A stretch of DNA of 64,000 nt from Aquimarina spongiae (GTDB lineage: Bacteria; Bacteroidota; Bacteroidia; Flavobacteriales; Flavobacteriaceae). Below, piece by piece: positions 51,352 through 60,273 of this stretch. The notes beneath the pieces were generated by a model. That model had not been told where the DNA came from. It saw only the letters and a program-made list of their open reading frames with translations, and made no database searches. The translations under genes and the position numbers were made by a program. The stretch spans positions 310,001 to 374,000 of the forward strand of contig NZ_FQYP01000004.1 in assembly GCF_900141785.1 (NCBI RefSeq). The letters run 5' to 3'. The stretch's first letter is position 1; the number at the start of each line of letters is the position of its first letter.

Positions 51352-52281
51352 ATGAGCAAATTGTTAATTGTAGGTTCTGTTGCTTTTGATGCTATAGAAA
51401 CCCCATTCGGAAAAACTGATAAAATTTTAGGAGGAGCGGCACCTTATATTGCTTTGTCAGCCTCTAATTTTAATATCCCGTCGGCGATTGTTTCCGTGGT
51501 TGGAGAGGATTTTCCTCAGGATTACTTCAAAACATTAGAGGAGAGAAATATTGATACTTCAGCTATAGAAATTGTAAAAGGAGGGAAAACTTTTTTCTGG
51601 AGCGGAAAATATCACAACGATCTAAACTCTAGAGATACCTTAGAAACACAACTTAATGTACTTGCAGATTTCCAACCTGTAGTTCCTGATAATTATAAGG
51701 ATGCAGAGATTGTAGTGCTTGGAAATTTGAATCCATCTGTACAGCTTAGTGTTCTGGAGCAGTTTTCTGTAAAACCAAAATTAGCTATTCTGGACACCAT
51801 GAATTTCTGGATGGAAGATGCCTTTATTGAAGGTTTACGAGAAGTTATATCCAGAGTAGATGTCATCACCATAAACGATGAAGAAGCTCGACAATTAAGT
51901 GGCGAGTACTCCTTGGTAAAAGCAGCAAGAGTAATTGAAAAAATGGGACCTGCCTATGTGGTTATCAAAAAAGGAGAACATGGAGCATTATTGTTTCATA
52001 AAGATCAAATCTTTTTTGCGCCAGCACTTCCACTAGAAGAAGTGTTTGACCCTACAGGAGCTGGGGATACCTTTGCAGGAGGTTTTGCAGGGTATTTGAC
52101 CAAAACTGGAGATATTTCTTTTGAGAACATGAAGAATGCGATCATTCATGCTTCGAACTTGGCCTCGTTTTGTGTGGAGAAATTTGGCACAGAACGTATG
52201 GAAAATTTGAATAGAGAAGAAGTTCAGCAAAGATTACAGCAATTTAAAAAATTAACACAATTTGAAATAGAATTGTCTTAA
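51352..52281 (+). CDS. PfkB-family sugar/nucleoside kinase
   Basis: A 309-residue ribokinase-fold enzyme. It has an early GGAAPYIALSASNF (substrate lid region), ITINDEEARQLSG and the catalytic anion hole DPTGAGDTFAGGFAGYL near residue 233. The substrate could be ribose, adenosine or another sugar; neighbouring purine genes suggest but do not prove a nucleoside. The ATG at 51352 is preferred over a TTG inside the promoter. It lies 82 nt before the PurF-like gene. Confidence 0.9.
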   Translation: MSKLLIVGSVAFDAIETPFGKTDKILGGAAPYIALSASNFNIPSAIVSVVGEDFPQDYFKTLEERNIDTSAIEIVKGGKTFFWSGKYHNDLNSRDTLETQLNVLADFQPVVPDNYKDAEIVVLGNLNPSVQLSVLEQFSVKPKLAILDTMNFWMEDAFIEGLREVISRVDVITINDEEARQLSGEYSLVKAARVIEKMGPAYVVIKKGEHGALLFHKDQIFFAPALPLEEVFDPTGAGDTFAGGFAGYLTKTGDISFENMKNAIIHASNLASFCVEKFGTERMENLNREEVQQRLQQFKKLTQFEIELS

Positions 52282-52363
52282 ATACAAAGCCCCAAATTAT
52301 AAGGATTTAGTCCTAAGTAATTATGGTTTACTCAACACAACAACTTAGAATTTTTGGAATACA

Positions 52364-54262
52364 ATGAGTGATGCATTAAAACACGAATGTGGGATAGCAT
52401 TTATCCGATTACTAAAACCATTAGAATATTACAAAGAAAAGTATGGTAGTGCTTTTTATGGCGTTAACAAAATGTACTTGATGATGGAGAAGCAGCATAA
52501 CCGAGGCCAGGATGGTGCCGGTTTTGCCAGTGTCAAGCTAGACACCCCTCCAGGAGAACGATACATTAGCCGTGTTCGCTCCAGTAAACCACAACCCATT
52601 CAGGATATTTTTTCGCAAATAAACGAAAGGATTAACCGAGAGCTAGAAGAACATCCAGAATACACCGATGATGTTCAATTGCAAAAAAAGAACGTTCCTT
52701 ATATAGGAGAAGTTTTGTTGGGACATGTGCGCTACGGAACTTTTGGTAAAAATAGTGTAGAAAGTGTTCACCCTTTCTTACGCCAAAACAATTGGATGCA
52801 TCGCAATCTTATTGTTGCTGGTAACTTTAATATGACCAACAATGATGTTCTTTTTAAAAATCTGGTTCGTCTAGGTCAACATCCAAAGGATAAAGTGGAT
52901 ACGATTACTGTAATGGAAAAGATTGGTCATTTTTTGGATTCAGAGGTGGCCAAGTTATATAAGAAATTGAAGAAGGAAGGATTTAATAAAATTGATGCGT
53001 CTCCTCAAATTGTAGAGCGACTCAATATAGCAAAGATCCTTAAGAAATCTTCGAGAGACTGGGATGGAGGATACGCTATGGCTGGAATGCTTGGTCATGG
53101 AGATGCTTTTGTGCTTAGAGATCCTGCAGGAATTAGGCCGGCGTACTATTATAAGGATGAAGAAGTTGTAGTGGTAGCTTCAGAAAGACCAGTAATCCAA
53201 ACTGTATTTAATGTTCCTTTTGATCAGGTTGTAGAATTGGATCCTGGAAATGCAATTATCGTTAAGAAAAATGGGGATACTTCAGTAAAAGAAATTATCG
53301 AACCTTTGGAACGTAAAGCCTGCTCATTCGAAAGGATTTATTTTTCAAGAGGAAGTGATGCTGAGATCTATGAGGAGCGAAAGAAACTTGGGAAATTGAT
53401 CATGCCACAGGTTTTGGAAGAAATTAATCATGATACAGTAAACACCGTTTTTTCATTTATTCCGAATACTGCGGAAACTTCATTTTACGGAATGGTTGAA
53501 GCGGCTCAGGACGAGTTGAATAAGCAAAAAAATGAAACCATTCTCGCAGAAAAAGAAACGCTAACCGATGATCGTTTGGCCGAAATTCTATCGCATCGTC
53601 TACGAACAGAGAAAATTGCGATCAAAGATGCCAAACTTCGTACCTTCATTACAGAAGATAGTAGTAGAGATGATTTGGTTGCTCACGTATACGACGTAAC
53701 CTATGGAGTGGTAAAGTCTGATGATAATCTGGTAATTATTGATGACAGTATCGTAAGAGGGACTACGCTGAAGAAGAGCATCATTAAAATGATGGATAGA
53801 TTAGGACCAAAGAAAATATTGATTGTTTCTTCGGCACCACAAATTCGTTATCCTGATTGTTACGGAATTGATATGGCAAGATTGGAAGGGTTAATTGCTT
53901 TCCAGGCATCTTTAGCACTTTTGAAGGAGAACGGGAATTATGATCTTGTAGAAAAAGTATACGATAAATGTAAAGCGCAAGAACACCTTGAAGATTCAGA
54001 AGTTCAAAATTTCGTAAAGGAAATATATGCTGGGTTTACTGATCAGGAGATTAGCGATAAGATAGCAGAATTATTAAGTGATGCCACGGTAAACGCCGAA
54101 GTTAGAATCATATATCAGACAGTAGATAATCTACATGTAGCTTGCCCTAAGAACCTTGGTGACTGGTATTTTACCGGAGATTACCCCACAGCAGGAGGAA
54201 ACAGGGTGGTGAACAAAGCGTTCATAAACTTTTATGAAGGCAAAAACGAAAGAGCATATTAA
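52364..54262 (+). CDS. purF: Amidophosphoribosyltransferase-like protein (long form)
   Basis: A 632-residue class II glutamine amidotransferase plus phosphoribosyltransferase that would make phosphoribosylamine from PRPP and Gln. Cys9 in KHECGIAF is the expected nucleophile after loss of a short propeptide; HNRGQDGAGFAS, VLLGHVRYGTFG and the PRPP loop VIIDDSIVRGTTLKKS are present. It is about 130 residues longer than ordinary PurF (470-510), with extra sequence at about 55-90 and 185-215 and at the C-terminus. This long type is common in Bacteroidota beside a second PurF, so its exact substrate is not certain. ATG at 52364. Confidence 0.85.
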   Translation: MSDALKHECGIAFIRLLKPLEYYKEKYGSAFYGVNKMYLMMEKQHNRGQDGAGFASVKLDTPPGERYISRVRSSKPQPIQDIFSQINERINRELEEHPEYTDDVQLQKKNVPYIGEVLLGHVRYGTFGKNSVESVHPFLRQNNWMHRNLIVAGNFNMTNNDVLFKNLVRLGQHPKDKVDTITVMEKIGHFLDSEVAKLYKKLKKEGFNKIDASPQIVERLNIAKILKKSSRDWDGGYAMAGMLGHGDAFVLRDPAGIRPAYYYKDEEVVVVASERPVIQTVFNVPFDQVVELDPGNAIIVKKNGDTSVKEIIEPLERKACSFERIYFSRGSDAEIYEERKKLGKLIMPQVLEEINHDTVNTVFSFIPNTAETSFYGMVEAAQDELNKQKNETILAEKETLTDDRLAEILSHRLRTEKIAIKDAKLRTFITEDSSRDDLVAHVYDVTYGVVKSDDNLVIIDDSIVRGTTLKKSIIKMMDRLGPKKILIVSSAPQIRYPDCYGIDMARLEGLIAFQASLALLKENGNYDLVEKVYDKCKAQEHLEDSEVQNFVKEIYAGFTDQEISDKIAELLSDATVNAEVRIIYQTVDNLHVACPKNLGDWYFTGDYPTAGGNRVVNKAFINFYEGKNERAY

Positions 54263-54415
54263 AATTTGAAAAAAGATCGTTGTTAAAAATGGTTAAATTG
54301 TGTAGTTCAACAAGTATTTTGACCTTTCATCTAAAACATTTTTTCACAATGAATTTCCGTCTTATATTAGCAGAGCCATAGCATAAGTAGGTTAAGTTCA
54401 TGGTAGATTTGGGGC

Positions 54416-54444
54416 AAAAAAAGGTGGATCTTCCACCTTTTTTT
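54416..54444. terminator. Bidirectional terminator after the PurF-like gene
   Basis: AAAGGTGGA (54420-54428), loop TCT, TCCACCTTT (54432-54440), A run before and T run after. Strong. Confidence 0.85.
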
Positions 54445-54474
54445 ATTTTTAGAAAAACTCACAAAAATAAAACA

Positions 54475-54503
54475 TAAAAAAACCACGTACAATACGTGGT
54501 TTT
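54475..54503 (-). terminator. Terminator of the superoxide dismutase gene
   Basis: AAAACCACGTA (54479-54489), loop CAA, TACGTGGTTTT (54493-54503), with a T tract on the minus strand. It lies 35 nt from the previous terminator; together they insulate the convergent genes. Confidence 0.85.
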
Positions 54504-54524
54504 CTTCTTTAAAGTAGTATGCTG

Positions 54525-55133
54525 TTATTTGCCTTGGGCATATCTGCTTGATACTTCGTTCCAGTCGATAACATTAAAAAATGCAGAAACGTAATCTGGA
54601 CGACGATTTTGATAATTTAAGTAGTAAGCGTGTTCCCAAACATCAAGTGCCAAAATAGGAGTGCCTGAGCAACCAACACCCGGCATCAACGGATTATCTT
54701 GATTAGGTGTAGAGCAAACTTCTACTTTACCACCTTCATGAACACATAGCCATGCCCATCCAGAACCAAATCGAGTACCAGCAGCCTTAGAAAATGCATC
54801 TTTAAATGCTTCAAAAGAACCAAAGGCATCGTTGATTGCATCTGCCAAATCACCAGAAGGCTTTCCTCCTCCGTTTGGAGACATGATTTCCCAGAATAAG
54901 TTATGATTATAATAACCACCACCATTATTTCTAACAGCAGTGTTAGACATATCTAAATTGATTAAGATATTATCAATGGTTTTACCTTCTAGGTCAGTCC
55001 CTTCGATAGCCGCGTTTAGTTTGTTGGTGTATCCTGCATGGTGTTTGTCATGATGGATTTCCATGGTGCGTGCATCTATATGGGGTTCTAGCGCATCAAA
55101 GGCGTAGTTTAATTTTGGTAATTCGAATGACAT
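54525..55133 (-). CDS. sodB: Superoxide dismutase, Fe/Mn type
   Basis: A 202-residue enzyme turning superoxide into H2O2 and O2 in the cytosol. Metal ligands are seen in [18 protein letters not shown] (His), [16 protein letters not shown] (His) and [20 protein letters not shown] (Asp and His). [12 protein letters not shown] with Trp is the typical active-site wall. I cannot decide iron against manganese from sequence alone; the gene symbol is therefore tentative (sodA equally possible). A TAAATTTG -7 box lies at 55180-55173 on the minus strand. Confidence 0.94.
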   Translation of the reverse strand: MSFELPKLNYAFDALEPHIDARTMEIHHDKHHAGYTNKLNAAIEGTDLEGKTIDNILINLDMSNTAVRNNGGGYYNHNLFWEIMSPNGGGKPSGDLADAINDAFGSFEAFKDAFSKAAGTRFGSGWAWLCVHEGGKVEVCSTPNQDNPLMPGVGCSGTPILALDVWEHAYYLNYQNRRPDYVSAFFNVIDWNEVSSRYAQGK

Positions 55134-55172
55134 ATGTTACTATTTTGATTAATAAAAATGTGAAAATGACAC

Positions 55173-55180
55173 CAAATTTA
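55173..55180 (-). promoter_or_regulatory. -7 box of the superoxide dismutase gene
   Basis: TAAATTTG on the minus strand matches TAnnTTTG, 39 nt upstream of the start. The -33 element is not clear. No peroxide-regulator palindrome seen. Confidence 0.45.
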
Positions 55181-55320
55181 ACAATTAGCACGATGAATAA
55201 AAATTAATATTTGTTATAAAATAATTAAAAGCATAACTAGGTTTCCTCTGTAAAACTTTTGATATTTGACTTGATCAGTACAAGAAGTTTCGTCGTATTC
55301 ATATTTTAATAAAAAAACAA

Positions 55321-58300
55321 TTGAATTCCCATACCGCTTTTACCGTCTATAATGCAGCTGCAGGTGCAGGAAAAACGTATACCCTGGTAAAGGCGTATTT
55401 GATTACACTTTTAATAGGGGAATTTAAAGATGGCTACAAGAATATTTTGGCAATTACCTTTACGAATAAGGCCGTAGCCGAAATGAAAATAAGAGTCCTG
55501 GAAAATCTAATAGGGATTAGTCAAGCAGTTACTCCAGCCAAATATCAGGATTTGGTCAATGATCTCGTTATTGAAACCGGGATTGATCAAGGAAAATTAA
55601 AGAAAAAGGCAGATCGTATCTTAAAAAGTATTCTTCATAATTATGCGGCTTTTGATATTGTAACTATAGATACGTTTACGCATCGTGTAATTAGAACCTT
55701 TGCTTATGATTTGGGTATCCCACTCAATTTTGAGATCGAAATGGATACAGAAATGCTAATCGACGAGGCAGTAGATGCATTGATTTCGAAGATAGGGGTA
55801 GATCAAGAGTTAACTAAGCTCATTATCGACTTTGCAATGGGTAAGCTGGATGAGGACAAAAGTTGGGATGTTAGTATAGAATTACGAAAAGTAGCAAAGT
55901 TGTTATTTAGTGAGAATGACAGAAAACATCTCGCTGCTTTTGCAGATAAAAAAACGAAAGATTTTGAAGTTTTAAAACAAGAGTTGATACAAAGAATTGA
56001 TCAAATCGAGAATGATGTGAGTTCTAAAGCTCTTGGGGTTCTAAATACGATTGACCATTCAGGTTTAGGGTTTGAAGATTTCACCAGAAAATCTGTACCT
56101 ACTCATTTTCAGAAGATAGCTAACAAAGAAAAACCTATTGACTTTAAGGCAGCCTGGAAACAGGATATCTACAGTGCTTCTTTTTATGGTGCCAAACTAG
56201 AAAGCAGCAAAAAAGAAAGTATCGATGCTATTCGTCCAGAAATAGAAGCTGTTTTTGTCGAAACCAAAAAGCGATTACAGCAGATCCATTTATTTCAGAA
56301 TGTAATCAAGAATTTAACTCCGTTATCGGTGCTGAATGCAATTCATAAAGAGTTGATGGATATTAAGAAGGAGCGAAAGATTTTACTGATTTCAGAATTT
56401 AATACCATTATTAGTACTACTATTCAGGATCAGCCAGCACCTTTTATTTATGAACGTTTGGGAGAGCGGTATCGGGATTATTTTATAGATGAGTTTCAGG
56501 ATACTTCAGAGTTACAATGGAATAATCTAATACCTCTAGTAGATAATGCGGTGTCTGCCGAAACGCTTTCAGGTAAAAAAGGACAGATTACCATCGTTGG
56601 CGATGCGAAACAAGCTATTTATCGTTGGCGAGGAGGAAAGGCAGAGCAATTCATTAATTTATCAGCTGATCATAATCCTTTTTCGGTCAAGGAAAAAGAG
56701 GTGCTCAACCTGCCCAAGAATTATCGTAGTCATGAAGAAGTGATACGCTTTAATAATACCTTTTTTACTGAATTGGCCAAGGATTTCAGTAATCCAAAAC
56801 ACCAAAAATTATATGAGCTAGGGAACAAACAGGAAGTGAATACCAAAAAGGGGGGGTATGTAAACATTTCATTTATTGAAGCAAATAATATCGCCGAAGA
56901 AAATGAAATTTATCCTCAAAAGGTATATGAGCAGATTGCTGAGTTACTGGAAAAAGGATACAAGGCCAACGAGATATGTATTATCGTAAGAAAGCAGAAA
57001 GAAGGAACTGCTATTGCGGATTTTCTAACAGAGAAAGGAGTTGCTATTATATCTTCAGAAACCTTGCTCATTAATAATGCTCCAGAAGTGTCTTTTATTA
57101 TTAATATGATGACATGGCACATGCAACCCGATAATCTTTTGGCCAAGATTAACGTACTCCATTTTATTTCGGAACATTTGCAGGTTAAGGAAAAGCATGG
57201 CTTCTTGCAGAAAATGATATTCTTGAAAACGAGAGATTTTACGACAGCATTACAAGCAATAGGAATTGATTTTAACGCCAATCTTTTAGCTCTAAAACCT
57301 TTGTATGAAGCTGTAGAGTATTTGATTAGTTCTTTTAAATTAAGCACAGTTGCTCCGGCCTACCTTCAATTTTTTCTAGATGTAGTGTTTTCTTATACCC
57401 AAAAGGATGTTGGCGATATGATGGGATTCCTTTCGTATTGGGATGAGAGAAAAGACAAGTTGAGCATTGTAGCTCCAGAAGCAGAAGATGCCATAAAGAT
57501 TATGACCATTCACAAAGCCAAGGGTTTAGAGTTTCCTTGTGTTATTTATCCCTATGCCAATGTAGATGTTTATAGAGAAATAGAACCCAAAACTTGGTTT
57601 CCTGTTCGCCCTAATGACTATTTAGGGTTTGAAGAGGTCTTTATTGATTATTCCAGAAGCATTGGAGATTATACTGAAGAAGCTCAGGAAATGGTTGCCA
57701 AACGAAGAGCACAATTAGAGTTGGATGCTTTTAACCTGTTATATGTAGTGCTCACTCGTGCAAAAGAACAACTCTATATCATTTCAAAATTAGAAATCAC
57801 TCAAAAAGGAGAAAGCAATCCTAACAAATTTTCAGGAAAGCTAATTTCATATCTAAATAGTATAGGAGTTTGGAACAAGGAACAGCTAGAGTATGAATTT
57901 GGAATGTCAGAGCGACCTATGCTTATAGCAAAGGAAACATCGGACAAAGTCAAGGTGGTTAAATTGACCCGATTTGGTGACACAAGAAATAACTATAAGG
58001 TTCATATCGTGACACATTCTAGCAAATTGTGGAATACCATCCAGGAAACTGCTATAGAAAAAGGGAATTTAATCCATGATCTTATGGCTTCGGTATACGT
58101 ACAGGATGATGTGAAAAGAGTGATACAAGAAGCCTTTATAAAGGGGGAGATTAATACTTCAGAAAAAGAAATATTATCAGTAGAGTTAGATAATGTAGTT
58201 CGTCATCCAGAACTAGCTCCATATTTTTCAGAAAGGAATATCATATATAATGAAAGAGACATTATATATAAAGGACGATTATTTAGACCAGATAGAGTAG

Positions 58301-58473
58301 TTATAGATTCAAATAGAAATGCTACGGTTATAGATTATAAGACAGGCAGTTATGATATTTCTCATGCCAAACAAGTCGATGAGTATGCCGGAATTATGCA
58401 AAAAATGGGGTATAGTATTGAAAAGAAAATTCTAATATACTTTGATAAAAAAATCACTTTAAAATACATATAA
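55321..58473 (+). CDS. UvrD-type helicase with C-terminal nuclease (AddA/RecB-like)
   Basis: A 1050-residue superfamily-1 helicase-nuclease for double-strand break processing. Motif I AAAGAGKTYTLVKAYL, Ia AITFTNKAVAEMK, II IDEFQDTSELQW, III GDAKQAIYRWRGG, V/VI MTIHKAKGLEFP and VVLTRAKEQLYI are all intact. The C-terminus has a PD-(D/E)xK nuclease core with FRPDRVVID...ATVIDYKTG. It probably works with the PD-(D/E)xK protein at 60274 as an AddAB/RexAB-like pair. The start is TTG at 55321: no in-frame ATG exists before an upstream stop at 55267, and homologues begin at this point. Confidence 0.92.
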   Translation: MNSHTAFTVYNAAAGAGKTYTLVKAYLITLLIGEFKDGYKNILAITFTNKAVAEMKIRVLENLIGISQAVTPAKYQDLVNDLVIETGIDQGKLKKKADRILKSILHNYAAFDIVTIDTFTHRVIRTFAYDLGIPLNFEIEMDTEMLIDEAVDALISKIGVDQELTKLIIDFAMGKLDEDKSWDVSIELRKVAKLLFSENDRKHLAAFADKKTKDFEVLKQELIQRIDQIENDVSSKALGVLNTIDHSGLGFEDFTRKSVPTHFQKIANKEKPIDFKAAWKQDIYSASFYGAKLESSKKESIDAIRPEIEAVFVETKKRLQQIHLFQNVIKNLTPLSVLNAIHKELMDIKKERKILLISEFNTIISTTIQDQPAPFIYERLGERYRDYFIDEFQDTSELQWNNLIPLVDNAVSAETLSGKKGQITIVGDAKQAIYRWRGGKAEQFINLSADHNPFSVKEKEVLNLPKNYRSHEEVIRFNNTFFTELAKDFSNPKHQKLYELGNKQEVNTKKGGYVNISFIEANNIAEENEIYPQKVYEQIAELLEKGYKANEICIIVRKQKEGTAIADFLTEKGVAIISSETLLINNAPEVSFIINMMTWHMQPDNLLAKINVLHFISEHLQVKEKHGFLQKMIFLKTRDFTTALQAIGIDFNANLLALKPLYEAVEYLISSFKLSTVAPAYLQFFLDVVFSYTQKDVGDMMGFLSYWDERKDKLSIVAPEAEDAIKIMTIHKAKGLEFPCVIYPYANVDVYREIEPKTWFPVRPNDYLGFEEVFIDYSRSIGDYTEEAQEMVAKRRAQLELDAFNLLYVVLTRAKEQLYIISKLEITQKGESNPNKFSGKLISYLNSIGVWNKEQLEYEFGMSERPMLIAKETSDKVKVVKLTRFGDTRNNYKVHIVTHSSKLWNTIQETAIEKGNLIHDLMASVYVQDDVKRVIQEAFIKGEINTSEKEILSVELDNVVRHPELAPYFSERNIIYNERDIIYKGRLFRPDRVVIDSNRNATVIDYKTGSYDISHAKQVDEYAGIMQKMGYSIEKKILIYFDKKITLKYI

Positions 58474-58694
58474 ATAAGGACACTATTTTATAATTACTAA
58501 AAGAAATTTAAGGATAAAACGTAATTTTATCTTATACTTGTAGCGTAATTTTCGAGATAAACACGATAATTTTTCTCAAAACAGGTTAAAATTCACACTT
58601 TTTTCACAGTGAATTAATCGAAAACGAAAAGGGTAAAAACCTTGAAAACGGTTATATTTACTGGCCTGTTATGAAAATTTTATTAGATTTGTCT

Positions 58695-58724
58695 TTGACA
58701 GTTATGTTTAACATATTACATTTG
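58695..58724 (+). promoter_or_regulatory. Consensus promoter of ompA
   Basis: TTG (58695-58697), exactly 19-nt spacer, TACATTTG (58717-58724): the best match in this window to the Bacteroidota TTG-N19-TAnnTTTG promoter, 34 nt before the ATG at 58759. It fits a highly expressed outer-membrane protein. The rest of 58474-58694 is AT-rich without other features. Confidence 0.8.
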
Positions 58725-58758
58725 CTCTAATTAACACTTAAAAATTAAATTATTGAAT

Positions 58759-60156
58759 ATGAAACATCTTAGCAGATTTTTAGTGGCTTCGATTTTTGTA
58801 CTTGGACTTAGTACTGCGAATGCACAAAATGAAGACAATCCTTGGGCGGTTTCTATAGGTATCAATGCAGTTGATATTTTCCCTACGGGAGGTGACCTAA
58901 TCAGCCAGGGGGAAATTTTCGACGAATTTTTTAATGCTGGTGACCATTGGAATATCCTTCCTTCTGTTTCTAAAATATCTGTTGGTAGATATATAGGAGA
59001 CGGTTTCACATTTACTGTGGCTGGGTCTGTTAATAAAATAGACAATGCTGGAGAGCTTCCTGATGGAACTCTTGTAGACGTAGATGATTTATCTTACTAC
59101 GCAGTAGATGGTAGAATTAGCTACAGTCTTCAAAAAGTATTGAACACAGGTTGGTTCGATCCTTACCTAGGTGTAGGTGGAGGTTATACTTGGGTTGACG
59201 AGCTAGGTGCTGGAACCCTAAATGGATCTCTTGGAATGAACTTCTGGTTAACAGAAAACTTAGCACTTAATCTTCAAACAACTTATAAGCACGTATTCGA
59301 AGACTACGAGGTAACTGGTGTAACTCCTACTCACTTCCAACACTCTGCTGGTCTTACTTTCGCTTTCGGAGGTAAAGATACGGACGGTGACGGTGTATAT
59401 GACAAAGAAGATGAGTGTCCAGACGTACCAGGTTTAGAAGAATTCAACGGATGTCCTGATACTGATGGTGACGGAATCACTGACGCAAAAGATGACTGTC
59501 CTGATACTGCAGGTACTGCGGAATTCAACGGATGTCCTGATACAGACGGTGACGGAATCGCTGATCCTAAAGATGAGTGTCCTACTGTTGCTGGTCTTGC
59601 TAACCTAAACGGATGTCCTGATGCTGATGGTGACGGAATCACTGACGCAAAAGACGGTTGTCCAAACGAAGCAGGTCCTGCTGAAAACAATGGATGTCCT
59701 TACCAAGATAAAGACGGTGACGGTGTTCTTGACAAAGATGATAACTGTCCAGATGTTGCAGGTACTGTAGCAAACAATGGATGTCCTGAAGTAACTGAAG
59801 AGATCCAAAAGACTCTTAACCAGTACGCTGCTCAGGTATTATTCGACTCTGGTAAGTCAACTATCAAAGACGAGTCTACAAAAGTACTTAACGATATCAT
59901 CGCTATCTTAAAAGAGTACCCTACTGCTAAGTTTACAGTAGAAGGACACACTGATAGTGCAGGTAGCGCTAAGCTTAACCAAAGATTATCTGACTCTAGA
60001 GCGAACGCTGTTAAAAACTTCTTAGTAGAAAATGGAGTTGATCAGTTCAGATTATCTGCTGTTGGATACGGTGAAGATAAGCCAATCGCTTCTAACAGTA
60101 CTAGAGCTGGTAGAGCTAAAAACAGACGTGTAGAGATCAACTTAGTGAAAAACTAA
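58759..60156 (+). CDS. ompA: OmpA-family outer-membrane protein with TSP3-type calcium repeats
   Basis: A 465-residue protein: signal peptide (ending STANAQ), an N-terminal beta-barrel (about 22-205), about six thrombospondin type 3 repeats (about 207-345, pattern DTDGDGI.DAKD.CP), and an OmpA C-terminal peptidoglycan-binding domain ([45 protein letters not shown]). It links outer membrane and cell wall. Codon choice is more biased than in neighbours (many GGT, GAC, CGT), consistent with high expression, as are the consensus promoter and strong terminator. The ATG at 58759 replaces a TTG two codons upstream. Confidence 0.95.
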   Translation: MKHLSRFLVASIFVLGLSTANAQNEDNPWAVSIGINAVDIFPTGGDLISQGEIFDEFFNAGDHWNILPSVSKISVGRYIGDGFTFTVAGSVNKIDNAGELPDGTLVDVDDLSYYAVDGRISYSLQKVLNTGWFDPYLGVGGGYTWVDELGAGTLNGSLGMNFWLTENLALNLQTTYKHVFEDYEVTGVTPTHFQHSAGLTFAFGGKDTDGDGVYDKEDECPDVPGLEEFNGCPDTDGDGITDAKDDCPDTAGTAEFNGCPDTDGDGIADPKDECPTVAGLANLNGCPDADGDGITDAKDGCPNEAGPAENNGCPYQDKDGDGVLDKDDNCPDVAGTVANNGCPEVTEEIQKTLNQYAAQVLFDSGKSTIKDESTKVLNDIIAILKEYPTAKFTVEGHTDSAGSAKLNQRLSDSRANAVKNFLVENGVDQFRLSAVGYGEDKPIASNSTRAGRAKNRRVEINLVKN

Positions 60157-60180
60157 GAAAGTCTCCTAAGAATAATAAAG

Positions 60181-60211
60181 AAACGTCCCGAGTTATCGGG
60201 ACGTTTTTTTT
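60181..60211 (+). terminator. Strong intrinsic terminator after ompA
   Basis: AAACGTCCCG (60181-60190), loop AGTTAT, CGGGACGTTT (60197-60206), then T residues. Confidence 0.9.
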
Positions 60212-60273
60212 ATTTTTAAATCCTAATACAACTATACCATACGTTGCTATAAGTAGTGTAAAATGAAAAGGAT

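Noticed and set aside
52282-52363. Possible purine riboswitch before the PurF-like gene
   Set aside because: The 82-nt leader lacks the conserved loop elements of known purine or PRPP riboswitches.
55018-57347. Long opposite-strand frames within sufC-, helicase- and permease-type genes (for example 5018-5359 and 56916-57347)
   Set aside because: They lie wholly inside well-supported genes, show no family resemblance and have codon use of reversed coding DNA.
59331-59690. Minus-strand frame of 119 codons inside ompA
   Set aside because: A shadow of the repetitive ompA coding sequence; no start context and a low-complexity product.
58900-59810. Tandem GAT/GGT-rich repeats in 59380-59780 as a possible CRISPR or satellite array
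   Set aside because: They encode the TSP3 calcium repeats of OmpA in frame, with no spacer structure.
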